Assembly: GCA_001970955.1 (NCBI GenBank)
Contig: MPUH01000210.1
Span: 1 to 64,000 of the forward strand
DNA from: Stentor coeruleus
Lineage: Eukaryota > Ciliophora > Heterotrichea > Heterotrichida > Stentoridae
Length of the DNA stretch: 64,000 bases
Reading direction: 5' to 3'
Shown here: positions 1-10,758 of the stretch, one piece after another
Layout of the letters: each line of letters begins with the position of its first letter
Position numbering within the stretch: position 1 is the stretch's first letter
Made by a program: the position numbers and the translations under genes
Notes under the pieces: generated by a model
Told to the model about the DNA's origin: nothing
The model's database searches: none
Seen by the model: the letters and a program-made list of their open reading frames with translations, nothing else

Positions 1-2191
1 CCATTTCTAGCTGATTTTAACCCCTTTTTTAATTCTTTAATTTTTTCCCCCGATTTTACACTACTATTTTCCATATTATTTTTTTCTTCATTACTAATAA
101 TTGGTGTTATGACACTTGAAAACACTGCTCCAGCTTGATCTAACTGTGATTTTACAAAAGTTAATTCTGACTTCAAACATTCAATTTCTTTGCTTTTAGG
201 GAACTTTCACTAAGTTTTGATGCTAAAATTTTTTGATTAAATGAAGCTGAAGCTTTTGATAAATCATTATTTGCTTTATTTAATGATGTTTGGAGATTTA
301 TTATTTCGTCATTCTTTTTATTTATTTCTGAAAATGTATATTGTTTAATTTCCTCATCACCCATAAGCGGATTGATAGCTATTACAATATTGGATATATT
401 AGATTCTAGTTCTTTTTGCATATCTTCACACTCTTTGAACTTTGCTTCGTAACGTATTTTTAAAGCTTCGTATTTTTTTTTGTCTTCTGAAAGTGAGATT
501 ATTTCATCACTATCTTTTTCGATTTGGGTTATAAATTCTTGGATTTGCTTTTTCAAATTATTTACTTCGATTTCTTTAGCATAAAGTTTTTGCTTATATG
601 CTATTATTACTGTATCATTTTTATCATAGTCATCATTATAATGATCTTTACGACTTTTAATCTCATTTTCCAGTTTTTCTTTCTGATTTTTAAGCTCATT
701 CAAATCATTTTCAATTTTCTGGGTGTTTTTAACATAAAACTCAAGTTCTTTCTGAATCTTCCCTTTCTCTTCAGCCAGTATCTTATTTTCCTCATAAACA
801 CTAAACATCTTATCTTTTAAATTTATATTTTCATCATAAAACCCTTTCATCCTTCTTTCCATTTCCTCCTTATCCACATAATCCATCTTCCTATCTCTTT
901 CTCCAATCTCAAAAAGTTCTTTTTCAAGCCTATTTATTTCTTGTTTCATAATAACAATCTTATTTTTCCCTGATATAATCTCATCTTTCATAACATTATT
1001 CTCTATTTTAAATCCATCAATATCCGACTGTTTAGATGCTATTTCAATCTGTGAATGATCAAGTTGGGTTTTAATATATTCCATATCTCCTTTTAAATTA
1101 GCCAAATTATTTTTTGTTTCTTCAAGTTCTTTATCTTTAATATCTATAATATTTTTCAAAACTTTTATCTGAGAAAGTGCTGAGTTTAATTGAACTTTTA
1201 TTGCATTTTGTTCATTACTTTTTTCTAAATGCTTTTTAGTATTATCGATTTTAGCAGAACTTAATGCGAGTTTTGTACTTTTAAGTTCACTTTTAGTGGT
1301 TGATAGTTCAGAAAGAGTATTTTCCCAAGTAGTTTTTAAGTTTTGGAGTTCTTCGTTAAGGATTTTGAATTCTGTGTCGTTTTTTGATTGATTTTGTTTA
1401 AGTTTTTCATTTTCACTTTGGAGGTTTTCGAGTTTCGGGTTGGAGTCTGAGATAAACGAATTTTCTTGGATTTTTTCTAAATAATTTTTTAGTTGCTGGT
1501 TTTCGATTCTAAGATTTTCTAATTCGATGAAGGAGTTTTTGCTTTTTTCAACCTTTTGTTCTAATTGTCTTACATGGAATTCTGATGTTTTTAGTTTTTC
1601 TTTGGTTTCGTAAAGTTGGTTTCTTAGTGTGGTCAGTTTGCTTGATGAGTTAAAAGATGGGTTTGTGTTGAAGAGCTCAGAATTAGGCTCGGCTTGTTCA
1701 ATTATTGCTGAAGCTTCACTGTTTAGAGATTCTTTTAAGTAGTCTTGAGAACTTTTCATTATGGTGCTGTATGGCGATGGTCTTTTTTGTGGACTCATAC
1801 TTGCTTCTTTTAATTTAATAGTTCTTTTAATTCTTTCAATCACTTTAATTTCTTGATTCAATATTTTCTGTGCCTCAGTCACTTTTATTTTTTCGATATC
1901 TAAAGACTTTTCTCTAATTCTTAATGTTTCAGCTACATCTTCTAGTTTTTCAAAGCTTTTTTTCTTTTCCAACCTTAATTTTTGCTCCGAATTCAGTAAG
2001 TATAATTCGTAATCCTTAAGTTTCCTTTTCTTTTCCTGTATTTTCCTAGCCTGAGATTCATGAGAACATGTTTGCCGTGGTCTGACGAAAGGACTTACTC
2101 CTGGTCTATCACTATTAAGAAAAGAGCTTTCAAGAGCTAATCTTTGTATATCAAGTCCTCTATCAATAAGCAATTCTCTTGTATTTTTCAT
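1..2191 (-). CDS. long coiled-coil protein, 3' part shifted out of frame and cut by window edge
   Basis: The first reading frame runs from ATG at 2191 to a TGA at 173 (672 residues). It is almost entirely charged heptad-type sequence with no enzymatic motif, as in structural or cytoskeletal coiled-coil proteins. From about 190 down to base 1 another frame stays open and clearly continues the same protein: residues such as EIECLKSEL and later ITPIIS match EIECLHNEL and INPII of the neighbouring paralog at 3300-6665. One base is therefore missing or slipped near 190-200 (context CTAAAAGCAAAG). No 15- or 16-nt GT-AG intron fits there. It may be a real frameshift, a sequencing error, or programmed slippage. 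The paralog match runs through the start, middle and 3' end, so the two genes are tandem duplicates. The function is not recognisable beyond coiled coil. Confidence 0.75.
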
Positions 2192-2308
2192 ATGTTCTCT
2201 TAAAGTTTATATAACTAATTTACTATAATAAACATGAACAAATTATTTTGTATTTTTCATATGTTCTCTTAAAGTTTTATAACTAATTTACTATAATAAA
2301 CATAAACA
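2179..2308. repeat. tandem duplication of about 62 bp covering a gene start
   Basis: Two near-identical copies (2179-2240 and 2248-2308) follow each other with a 69-bp period. Each contains the 5' leader and ATG-AAA-AAT-AC start of the coiled-coil gene read on the minus strand. The inner copy supplies the real start at 2191. The outer copy starts at 2260 and runs into TAA after five codons, giving a tiny upstream ORF. Confidence 0.85.
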
Positions 2309-2846
2309 TACAAATATAATAAAAGAAATATAAGTAAACATGGATTGCTTAAGGGTATATTTTTAATATAAATCTGTTTATATAATTTAATGGAAGGGAG
2401 AAAGACACTTTTTTATAATAAATAATTAGAACTTGGATAATGCAAATCATATTTACAATGTATTTCTATAACTTTATATTTATTATAAAGGTAAATGTAA
2501 GAAAATATTTATATAGGATGCTCTTTTTTATTATTTGATTACAGGTACTTGTTAAAATAGTTTATCTCCTATTTTTAATTTCTATAATTGTATATTCTTA
2601 TTATAACTATTCATATAATGATTATTTTTAGCACAACTAATGACATATAATTTCAATAATAAACTTCCCATATTTTTTTCTAATGAAATTTATTAATTTC
2701 AGTTCAGGTATCAAAAAAACCAAACTTTATATCACAGTTTTTAAAAATACAAATTTTTATCAACTAAACCATTCTTTCTTCTTAAATCTTAAACTTATCC
2801 TAATAATATATTAAATTATCACAATTTTTTTACATCTAATCCTATC
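2309..2846. other. AT-rich spacer, nothing recognised
   Basis: This spacer lies between the start of the first coiled-coil gene and the end of its upstream paralog. It is low-complexity A/T sequence. I see no ORF with protein-like composition, no RNA gene and no inverted repeat of note. Confidence 0.6.
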
Positions 2847-5800
2847 TTAATTAAAATCCAAAGCCCAAGAGTTCAAATTTTTCTCCTTTATTTTCACCAA
2901 CATTTCCCTTTCCTCAATTTGTTCTTTAAACAAAATTATCTCCTGTTCTTTTTTCGTAATCATAGCATTCTTCTCTTCCAGTTTTTTATTAACCCCAGCA
3001 ATTTTCATTTTTTCTGATAAAATCAATTCTCTTTTTTCATTTATTTCACATTTAACTTTCTCCAACTCTTGTGTAAGTGTTTTCACATATTCAGCATCTT
3101 TCTTAACATCATATCTTTCTTTTAAAAGTTTATCACTAACTTCCTTAACCTCATTTTCTTTAACCCTTAATTCCCCAAGTTTTTCTTCAAGTTCAATCCT
3201 CAAACTCTCTATTTCTGAAGATATTTTCTCATTCTTACCCACAACAACCGGCTCATCAGAATCACTAATATCACTAGATTCTGATGTATCATCAATATGT
3301 TATTGTGTATGTAAACTTTCACTTAAAATTCTATACATTTCTGCTTGATTTTTAGACCTTTGATGATTAGCATAAAGTTCACTAAGTTGATTTTCTAGCA
3401 TTTTCACATTTCTTTTAAGCAACTCATTCTGTGTTGATAAATCCTGATTTTCTTCATTAAAATCTTCGATATCCATTTTTTTCTCAAGCATGTTTTGATA
3501 TTTCTGAGTTTTTATAGAAGCTTCTATTTGTATCATTAATTGCAGGTTTTCTTTTTCCCTTTTGTCTTGTAACTCTAAAGTTTTTTCAAGTTCTTGTTTA
3601 TATTTTTGACTTTCTCTAGTTATATAGTTTTGTAATTCGTTAATCTTAAGCATAAGTACTGAGTTTTTGTTTTTATATGAATTAAGAGTTTCAGTTAATT
3701 TTAATATTTCAGTATTTTGACCTTTATCTGATTTATAGGAATCTATTAATATCATAGATAATTCTAAATCACATTCAGTCCTTATGAGATCTGAGTTTAC
3801 TTTCATGAGTTCAGCTTGACAACTCATTAGTTCATTTCTTGCTGTAAAAAGCTCTTTACGAGTTTCTTTAAGTTCAGATTCTAAAGATAAATTTTTAACT
3901 GAGGATTTTTGATAAGTTACTTTATTAGTCTCATCTGAGTTTTGAATTATTGGGTTTATGGATATAGTAAATTCTGTTGTTGCTTGATATAAAAGAGATT
4001 TTGTATATGTGAGTTCATTATGTAAACATTCGATTTCAGATTTTAGGGACGCTTCTGAAAGTTTTAGTGAAATTATTAAATTTTGAAGAAAAGAATTTTC
4101 TGATATAAGCTCTTGTGGATGATGAGAGGGATTTGATTGAGATGATAATTTTAGGTTTGGAAAATTGTTTTGTGGTTGAGATTTTATAGGAAAAATTGGT
4201 GTTATTTGGTTTGAAGATGTTAAGGTGATACATAGCGATGGTTTTGATGATATTAAGAAGTCAGGGTTTTGGGCTTTAAGGTTTTCAAGTTCTGTTGTTT
4301 TAGTTTTTAGGGTTTGGAGAAGGTTTTCATAGTTAGCTTTTAAGGTGTTTAGATTAGTTTCAAGGGTTAAGCAGTTGTCACAGGGAGTTTTTTGTTTTAG
4401 GAATAGACTTTCATAGTTAATTTTTTGTTTTATTTCAGTTATTTCGTTTTCACATCGAGCTATCTCATGAGTTGTCTGTTTTTCAGCGTTTGCATTTGTG
4501 TTAAAAATCTCAGAGTACCCCATGTTTATTGTAAAAAAATCATTATTCCCTTTCCCTTTATGGCTAATATTCCCACAATCTCTTGCAAGCAAAACTTCAT
4601 CTACCAAAAAAACATTTTTCTCCCTTAGCCCTTCATAATCCTCCATAATCCTTACATTTTTACCCTTTTCTTCTTCATAATTTTTTTTATATCTCAGTAT
4701 TTCCTTAAAATAAAATTCTTTTTCCTTTAATATTTCATCAACTACATTTTTTTCTTCTAAAATCCTAACTCCTTTTTCCTTTTCTTCTTCATACAACTTT
4801 TCAAGTTTCATTACTTTCTGAACTAACTGATTTTTTTCTATAATCAAATTATTAATTTTGTTATCATTTAATTCTTGCTCATTTTTTAAAACAATAGCCG
4901 GTTCACTTACTCTTATTTTAGCTAATTTCTCATCATCAAAAGTTGACAGTTCATTTTTTGTTTGAGTAAGTTCTTGTTTAAGTGCTGATATTTTAGTTTT
5001 ACACGATAAAAGTTCTGATTTCAAAAGATTAGTTTCAATTTTCAATGAATTATTATCTGATTCTTGTGATGAAAGTTTATATTGCGCATGGCTAAGTTCA
5101 GTGTTTTTATACTCAATTTCTAATTTCAATGTGTAAATATTATTATGTGCTTCTTCAATCTCTTTATTCTTCATATTAATTAAATTTTTTAAATTTGTAA
5201 TCTCAGTCGAAGAAGCTATAATTTGTTCTTTTAACCCAGAAATATCAATATTACTTTGTGATAAACCTTGTTCTCTAACAGTTTTAAGAGTTTGCTTTGT
5301 AGTTATTATCTCAATTTTCGCTTGTTTAAGTTCAGCCAACGTATTTCTCCAATTTCCTTTTAAAGTATTTAATTCAACTATAACATCATCAAGCTCACTT
5401 TCTTTTTTACCCAAAATATCTTTAGACTTCCTATAGTCATTTTGGACATTTTTTAACTCTTTAAAAATATTTTCATGTTTTTCTTTGTATTTTTCCAAAT
5501 GGTTTTTCAGGACCTCATTTTCGGCTCTTATGTTTTTAAGTTCATTATTTAAGTTTTGATAATTATCTGATGTATCTTCCTCACTTTTTTTGTATACCAT
5601 AAATGGGTTTTTTCTTTTATAATCATTTTTATTTAAAGATATGTCTGTATCACAAATAGAGAAAATGTTGTTAATTGTGCATTCCCCTTGGTTTTTTAAG
5701 GGGTTTATATTTAAAATATTTTTATTAGTGTCAGCTGACATTCTATATTTTTTATCAGGGTTTGAATCAAGAAAACTCATTCTTGATATTGTTTGTGGAA

Positions 5801-6665
5801 TTTTATCGGGATAATCTGAGGTTTTAACGTTCTTATTAAGCTTATCTGGGCTAGAAATTTTATGGGATAAATGCCTTTGGGAGTCTCGAATTTTTAGTTT
5901 TTCTAGATTTTTTAAAGAATTTGATGAAATTGCTAGATTTTGTAAGCTTTTGCTTTGCCGATTTACGAAATGCTCATGGGTTTCTTGAAGGATGCTTTTG
6001 TCTTGTTTATATTCATAATCTGTTGCTTTTTGTATTGATAGGCATGATTTTTGAGGTTTTAAAGGTTTGTATGAGCTTTCATAATTGAATTCATCAGATG
6101 AATTATTGCTTTCTCCTAAAAACCTTTGAAATTGACTAGCTTCAGTTGTCATAAAATTGTCCATATGAAAGCTCGCTAATTCTTCATCAGGTTCTAGACT
6201 CTCTCTTGTTTTGTTGCTTTTTGATATATATTTTCCTAGTTTGAGTTTTTTATGATCTAAACTCCCTATATCGTAAAATGTTTTTGATCTTTGTTTCGAT
6301 GTGCTTTCTTTTTCTTCACAAACATGAGTCTTTTCGTCTTCAGTCTTAGTTAATAGATTCAAGAGTTTCCTTTTTTCTCCTTCTAGCAAATGCTTTTCTT
6401 TAATCAAACTTATGCTTGAATCATCGGCCTGATTATCTTTATACTCCATAACTTTCTCATAGAGTTTTATGTGCTTTTCAGTTAGTGTTAATTTTTTTTC
6501 AGTTGAATATAGCATATATTTAAGTTGTTCTATGCTTTCTTGCTGTTTTTCACATTCTTTACATGATAAAGAGCTCAAAGGCCTAACAGGACTATAATCT
6601 TTCTTTAATAAGGAACTTGCACTTCTAGATGGCAGCGATGGTGTACATCTTGAATTGTTTTTCAT
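2847..6665 (-). CDS. long coiled-coil protein with an in-frame stop before its last ~150 codons
   Basis: Translation from ATG at 6665 gives 1121 residues ending at TAA (3300-3302). There is a Ser-rich N-terminus, a Cys pair (SCKECEK) near residue 34, a disordered region to about residue 370 and then continuous coiled coil. Exactly in frame after the TAA the sequence stays open to 2847. It first reads an acidic Ser/Asp linker and then about 130 residues of heptad-rich coiled coil, which looks like the same protein. No 15-nt intron can remove the stop; the nearest GT...AG that would do so is 36 nt, which is not the local intron size. Options are a nonsense change truncating the protein, stop readthrough, or an error. 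The protein is a paralog of the gene at 1-2191. Function unknown, probably structural. Confidence 0.75.
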
Positions 6666-7416
6666 AAAAATTATATATATTTTCTATAAAAAATTATTAA
6701 GCATTAAAATGATACTAAGGAAGTATATTTCAATAACAGTAGACAGAAAATAAGACGTAAAAAAATTATTGTGTGATAAATAAGCTTATTTTATAAGATA
6801 GAGTTAAAGACTATGCTAATGTTTTAGTTTATTATAGTTCAGTTTTAAATAAATAGTTAATGAAGTGTGTATAGTAAATGATTGTAGGGAAATTTGCTCA
6901 CATATTATATATGATAAGATTTTTCCAACACTATCCATACTAAAATCTCTTAATTTACTACAAAAAAATAAAACCCTTTAATTTCTCTACTTAATTCCAG
7001 CACATTTATTAACACCCATACAAAAAAAAATATTTTTCCCCCAAAAACCTCAAACCAGTTCATAAAAACTTAAAACCATAAAGCATCAGAGCAAAAACTA
7101 AATTTCCCCAAATCATCTTCATCATAAAATCAAAACCCCTATTCTAAACACCTAATAACTAATTTCTCCAAATCCACTTAATCATAAAACCTAAAACTCT
7201 CTTCACAAACTACTCAAAAACCTCACAACCACCTTCAAAAAAAACCCCAGTCCAAACCCAACCCTCCCATCAAAATCCCAAAATTTCCTAATTCTCCTCT
7301 CTCTAAAAAAAATCCATCAAACTATCCAATCCATAAAAAAGCATCATCCAAATTCCAAACACCAAAAATTTCCCCATAAAATCCCACATATAATTGGCGG
7401 GATTATAATAAAAAAA
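6666..7416. other. divergent intergenic region
   Basis: This spacer separates the minus-strand coiled-coil gene from the plus-strand ankyrin-bromodomain gene. The right half (about 6960-7380) is strongly A/C-rich with almost no G on the plus strand. That is the usual look of a 5' flank in this window. A TATAAT lies at 7404-7409, seven bases before the ATG at 7417. A TATAAT-like motif also lies within about 10 nt of the ATG at 6665 on the other strand. No other feature was seen. Confidence 0.6.
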
Positions 7417-8616
7417 ATGCAGGGAACCTATGATCGTAGTCGCTGGTTCGAGCTCTTAAAGCATGGAAGTATCGAAGAAATCCGAGCCGAATTGGAGTTA
7501 GTGCCAAAAGCTTTCCTTCTCTCCTTAACCGACAATTCCCAATCACGACACACCTGCATATTTTTTGCTGTTCAGTCTGAGAATGTAACAAGAGGGAATA
7601 AAATTCTAGAAATTTTGTTAAACGAAGGTGCTGATGCCAACTATAAAGATGCTCTTCTACAAACTGCTCTTTTTTACTCGTGTAGATATGGACATAATGA
7701 ACAAGCACAGATGCTTGTTGAAGCAGGTGCTGATCCTAATCAAAGAGATACTTATGGCCAAACAGCTTTATATTATGCATCACGTGAAGGTCAAGCTTCA
7801 ACAGTTAAAATTTTATTAGCTAATAGAGCTGACCCTAATATTGTTGATAACCTTGGCCAAACAGCATTATTTTATTCGAGTAGAGAAGGGAAACTTGAAG
7901 CGACAAAAATGCTTGTGGAGTATGGAGCTTCAATTAACCATGCAGATAAAACAAGAAATACACCTTTATCTTGGGCTAAAAAATCAGGGAATAATGAATT
8001 AGTCGAGTTTTTGAAGTCTAAAGGAGCAGTGGATAGGCTTGGGAAGAATAAAAAAGAACCGGAGGGCCCACAGAAAAAAAAAGATACTAAGAAAAAAGGG
8101 GAAAAAAAACAACAATGCGTGCTTATGATTGTTGATGAAAAAGGAGATAAAAGACCTTTGAGTAAGGATGAGATGGCTGAGTTTGAGAGGAAATACCCTG
8201 ATATTGCTAAGTATTGGAAAGATACTAATGCTGCAGATGAACTTGATAATATGGATTTGGAAGCACTTGAAGCAAAAAAACCTTGGGATAAACTTGGCAA
8301 GAAACTATTGAATACTTTGTGGAGAGCGAATCAAGCTTGGGTTTTCCATGAACCTGTCGACCCAATTAAACTGAATTTACCAGACTACTTTGAAGTTATC
8401 AAGCATCCAATGGATTTTGGAACAATAAAAAAAAAACTTAACAGCAATTTTTACTCCAACACCGATGAATTACTCAAGGACTTTGAATTAGTTTTCTCAA
8501 ACTGCAAACTATACAACCCTCCTGAATCAGATGTTGTTACCATGTGTAACCAAATTCTAGCTCTATACCAATCACAGATCCATCAATTGGGCTTAGATGC
8601 TCTTCGTTATAGCTAA
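7417..8616 (+). CDS. ankyrin-repeat plus bromodomain protein (BDP1-like)
   Basis: The protein has 399 residues. Ankyrin repeats occupy about residues 45-205, with repeated GADxNxxD, GQTALxYxSREG and LLxxxAD motifs. A lysine-rich linker (about 207-235) follows. A bromodomain fills about 288-395: it shows W...F..PVD, PDYFEVIKHPMDFGTI, the NCKLYN acetyl-lysine-binding Asn near residue 366, and a C-terminal helix. Bromodomains read acetylated histone tails, so a nuclear chromatin role is expected. The same order (ankyrin repeats, then one C-terminal bromodomain) is known in apicomplexan BDP1, a promoter-associated chromatin reader. The match in architecture and alveolate placement suggests the same family; this rests on domain order, not a tree. 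The start is the first ATG after the TATAAT at 7404-7409. Confidence 0.88.
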   Translation: MQGTYDRSRWFELLKHGSIEEIRAELELVPKAFLLSLTDNSQSRHTCIFFAVQSENVTRGNKILEILLNEGADANYKDALLQTALFYSCRYGHNEQAQMLVEAGADPNQRDTYGQTALYYASREGQASTVKILLANRADPNIVDNLGQTALFYSSREGKLEATKMLVEYGASINHADKTRNTPLSWAKKSGNNELVEFLKSKGAVDRLGKNKKEPEGPQKKKDTKKKGEKKQQCVLMIVDEKGDKRPLSKDEMAEFERKYPDIAKYWKDTNAADELDNMDLEALEAKKPWDKLGKKLLNTLWRANQAWVFHEPVDPIKLNLPDYFEVIKHPMDFGTIKKKLNSNFYSNTDELLKDFELVFSNCKLYNPPESDVVTMCNQILALYQSQIHQLGLDALRYS

Positions 8617-8666
8617 TATAAAAATCAAAATTTAATCTAGCATTTAACTCAAATAGTTACCTAAAT

Positions 8667-9221
8667 TTAATTTGAGAACTTCTTTGTCATGATATTGTAG
8701 AAGTCTTCAAAGCTTACTTGTCCATCATTATCTGAGTCACCTTTTCTAATAAGATCAAGTAATTCTTCATCATCACAGGTTTCACCAAGATCTCTAGCAA
8801 TCTTCTTAAGGTTTTTAATATTGATATACCCAGTATGATCAATATCGAATAAAGTGAAGATACTGCGGATTTCTTCTCTGGTGTCGTGATCAGTCATTTG
8901 GCTGCTCATCATATTTAAGAACTCTTCAAAGTCAATAGCTCCTGAGCCATCCTTGTCTAGCTCATTTACTACATGGAACAAAGTAGCATTTTTAGCTTCA
9001 AAACCTAAGCTGACCATAGCGGATTTTAGTTCCCTTGGCTCAACAGTGCCTGAGCCATCGCTGTCGAATAAATCAAAAGCTTCCTTGATTTCTTCAATGT
9101 CATCTTCAGTCAACCCTGGTCTAACAAAGTCAAGTGCATTGAATGGACCTCCAGGTCTTCTCATCTTTGGTAATTCTTTAGCTGGTGCTGGTTTGGCCTG
9201 ACCACCTCTAAGTTGACTCAT
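8667..9221 (-). CDS. centrin
   Basis: The 184-residue EF-hand protein has a basic, proline-containing N-terminal tail of about 35 residues and centrin signature sequence ([18 protein letters not shown]). Four EF-hand loops are visible. Those at residues 53-64, 89-100 and 162-173 have canonical D-x-D-x-[SD]-G spacing. The third (126-137, [12 protein letters not shown]) lacks the final acidic residue and is probably weak or calcium-free. Centrins act at basal bodies and in calcium-driven contractile fibres; heterotrich ciliates use them in cortical myonemes. The length is normal for the family. TATAAATG at 9219-9226 (minus strand) overlaps the start codon. Calmodulin is less likely because of the basic tail and centrin-type first helix. 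Confidence 0.93.
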   Translation of the reverse strand: MSQLRGGQAKPAPAKELPKMRRPGGPFNALDFVRPGLTEDDIEEIKEAFDLFDSDGSGTVEPRELKSAMVSLGFEAKNATLFHVVNELDKDGSGAIDFEEFLNMMSSQMTDHDTREEIRSIFTLFDIDHTGYINIKNLKKIARDLGETCDDEELLDLIRKGDSDNDGQVSFEDFYNIMTKKFSN

Positions 9222-10758
9222 TTATATTTATAAGACCATTAATCCTAGCCATGAAAAATTTAAATTTCGAATAGGTTTTTTTTTAGCACAAGATAGATCA
9301 GACTGTGTTATTTTGTATTATAAGGGGATATTTGGTATTATGAAGATTTAGAAGGTTTGGAAGAAATAATTGCTTGGGAAATGATGAGTTTGTATAGGAT
9401 GATAGGGAAATTATGATGAGGTTTTTAGGAGAATATAGAGATGAGGAATGGATGTGATTACGATTGGATGTGAGTATGAGGATTTGAGATTGGGAAGATA
9501 CAAGATTTGAGGTTGGGATGATTAGGAAATTTATGGTTTTTAAGTTTTGAGATGGCAGGTTATAGGAGGAGAGGGTAAAAGTTGGGGAATTGAATGAGTA
9601 TGAATGAAGATGATAATGTGATTATATGTGGAATAGGCTAAGGTGGTAAAGGATTAGAGTTTTAGAGGTGGTTGAGATATAAAAGCTTTGGATTTTGATT
9701 AGAAAATATTATAGTATGAAAATGATAGAAAGTTATAGGGTATTGAGGTTATGAGTTTATTTGGATTTTTAATTGATGCTGGATTAGAAGGATGTTAGAA
9801 GGTTTTTTTCTTTTTGTAGTAGTGAATATTTAAATAGCTTGTTTTGAGTTGATTTAGGTTTTGCAAATTTAAGATTAAATTTATTATGTGTTTAGTTGCT
9901 TTTGTCATTTGTTTAAATAAAGATTTAGTTTATTAAAACATTTAAGATTGAGATTGGATTTAATTTGGAGTTAGTTTTTTATTAGAATTTGAAGTGAATG
10001 TTTGTAAGATTATACTGTTTTTTATTAGTATCTTTAAGATGAGAAACTTTTTTGATTTTCGGTGGAAGATTACTAATAAGCATTAGGAATTATCAACTCA
10101 ATATTAAATTTTGTATTCTTATTAGCTCTATGATCTAATATTATATATCTTTTACAGATTCACATCTTTGGTTTTGTAAAATATTCTTCATATGTCTAAA
10201 TCATATAATATAATTATAGGGTTTACTAACATTACAAATGCAAAAGGAAAATTCTAGTTGAAATTGTGATGAATGATGATATTCTTGTTGTGAGACTGCG
10301 TTTATAATTACTAATGAATAGTGGAGAAACTAGAAAATTTTACTGAATATAATACAGTGAAGCTTTAAGCATTAAAAAATTACAATTTACTATTTAGATT
10401 TATAAATACATCTTTACATCAAAGTAAGTCACAAATTTTATATAAAAATCTTGAGTAAACTGAAAACATTGTTACAATATTATCGAAACCTTCAACAATT
10501 TTTATACTGAATAACTTAGTTTATACAAGTATAAAGTTCAGATATTATTATAATAATATTCAATTATCCAATCCTAGTAAAAACTATATTTTTTTTATAC
10601 ATAAAATCTCTTCAACCACATTTTTCAGTATCCCAATCAAAATCTAATTTTTCAANCACACTTTTTCAGTATCCCAATCAAAATCTAATTTTTCAACCAA
10701 CTTTTAATACTTCCTTCAAATGCAAAATTCACATAAAAAAATAATCAAATAAATTTAA
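9222..10758. other. long intergenic region, 1.5 kb
   Basis: The first 600 bases (about 9240-9850) are T/G-rich and C-poor on the plus strand. This equals A/C-rich on the centrin coding strand and fits a 5' flank. The middle is plain AT-rich. The last 180 bases are A/C-rich ahead of the WD40-TBC gene. It contains an N at 10656 flanked by a direct copy. I found no decayed gene, RNA gene or transposon end in it. Confidence 0.55.
10617..10697. repeat. direct copies of about 40 bp around a single N
   Basis: The sequence before the N at 10656 is repeated just after it with minor differences, ending TCTAATTTTTCAA in both. This is the pattern of two contig ends that overlap but were joined with one N instead of being merged. 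It is unlikely to be a biological repeat. Confidence 0.8.

Noticed and set aside
3264-3310. A 36-nt GT...AG segment that would remove the stop at 3300
   Set aside because: All supported introns here are 15 nt. A 36-nt intron would be out of class, so I left the stop in place.
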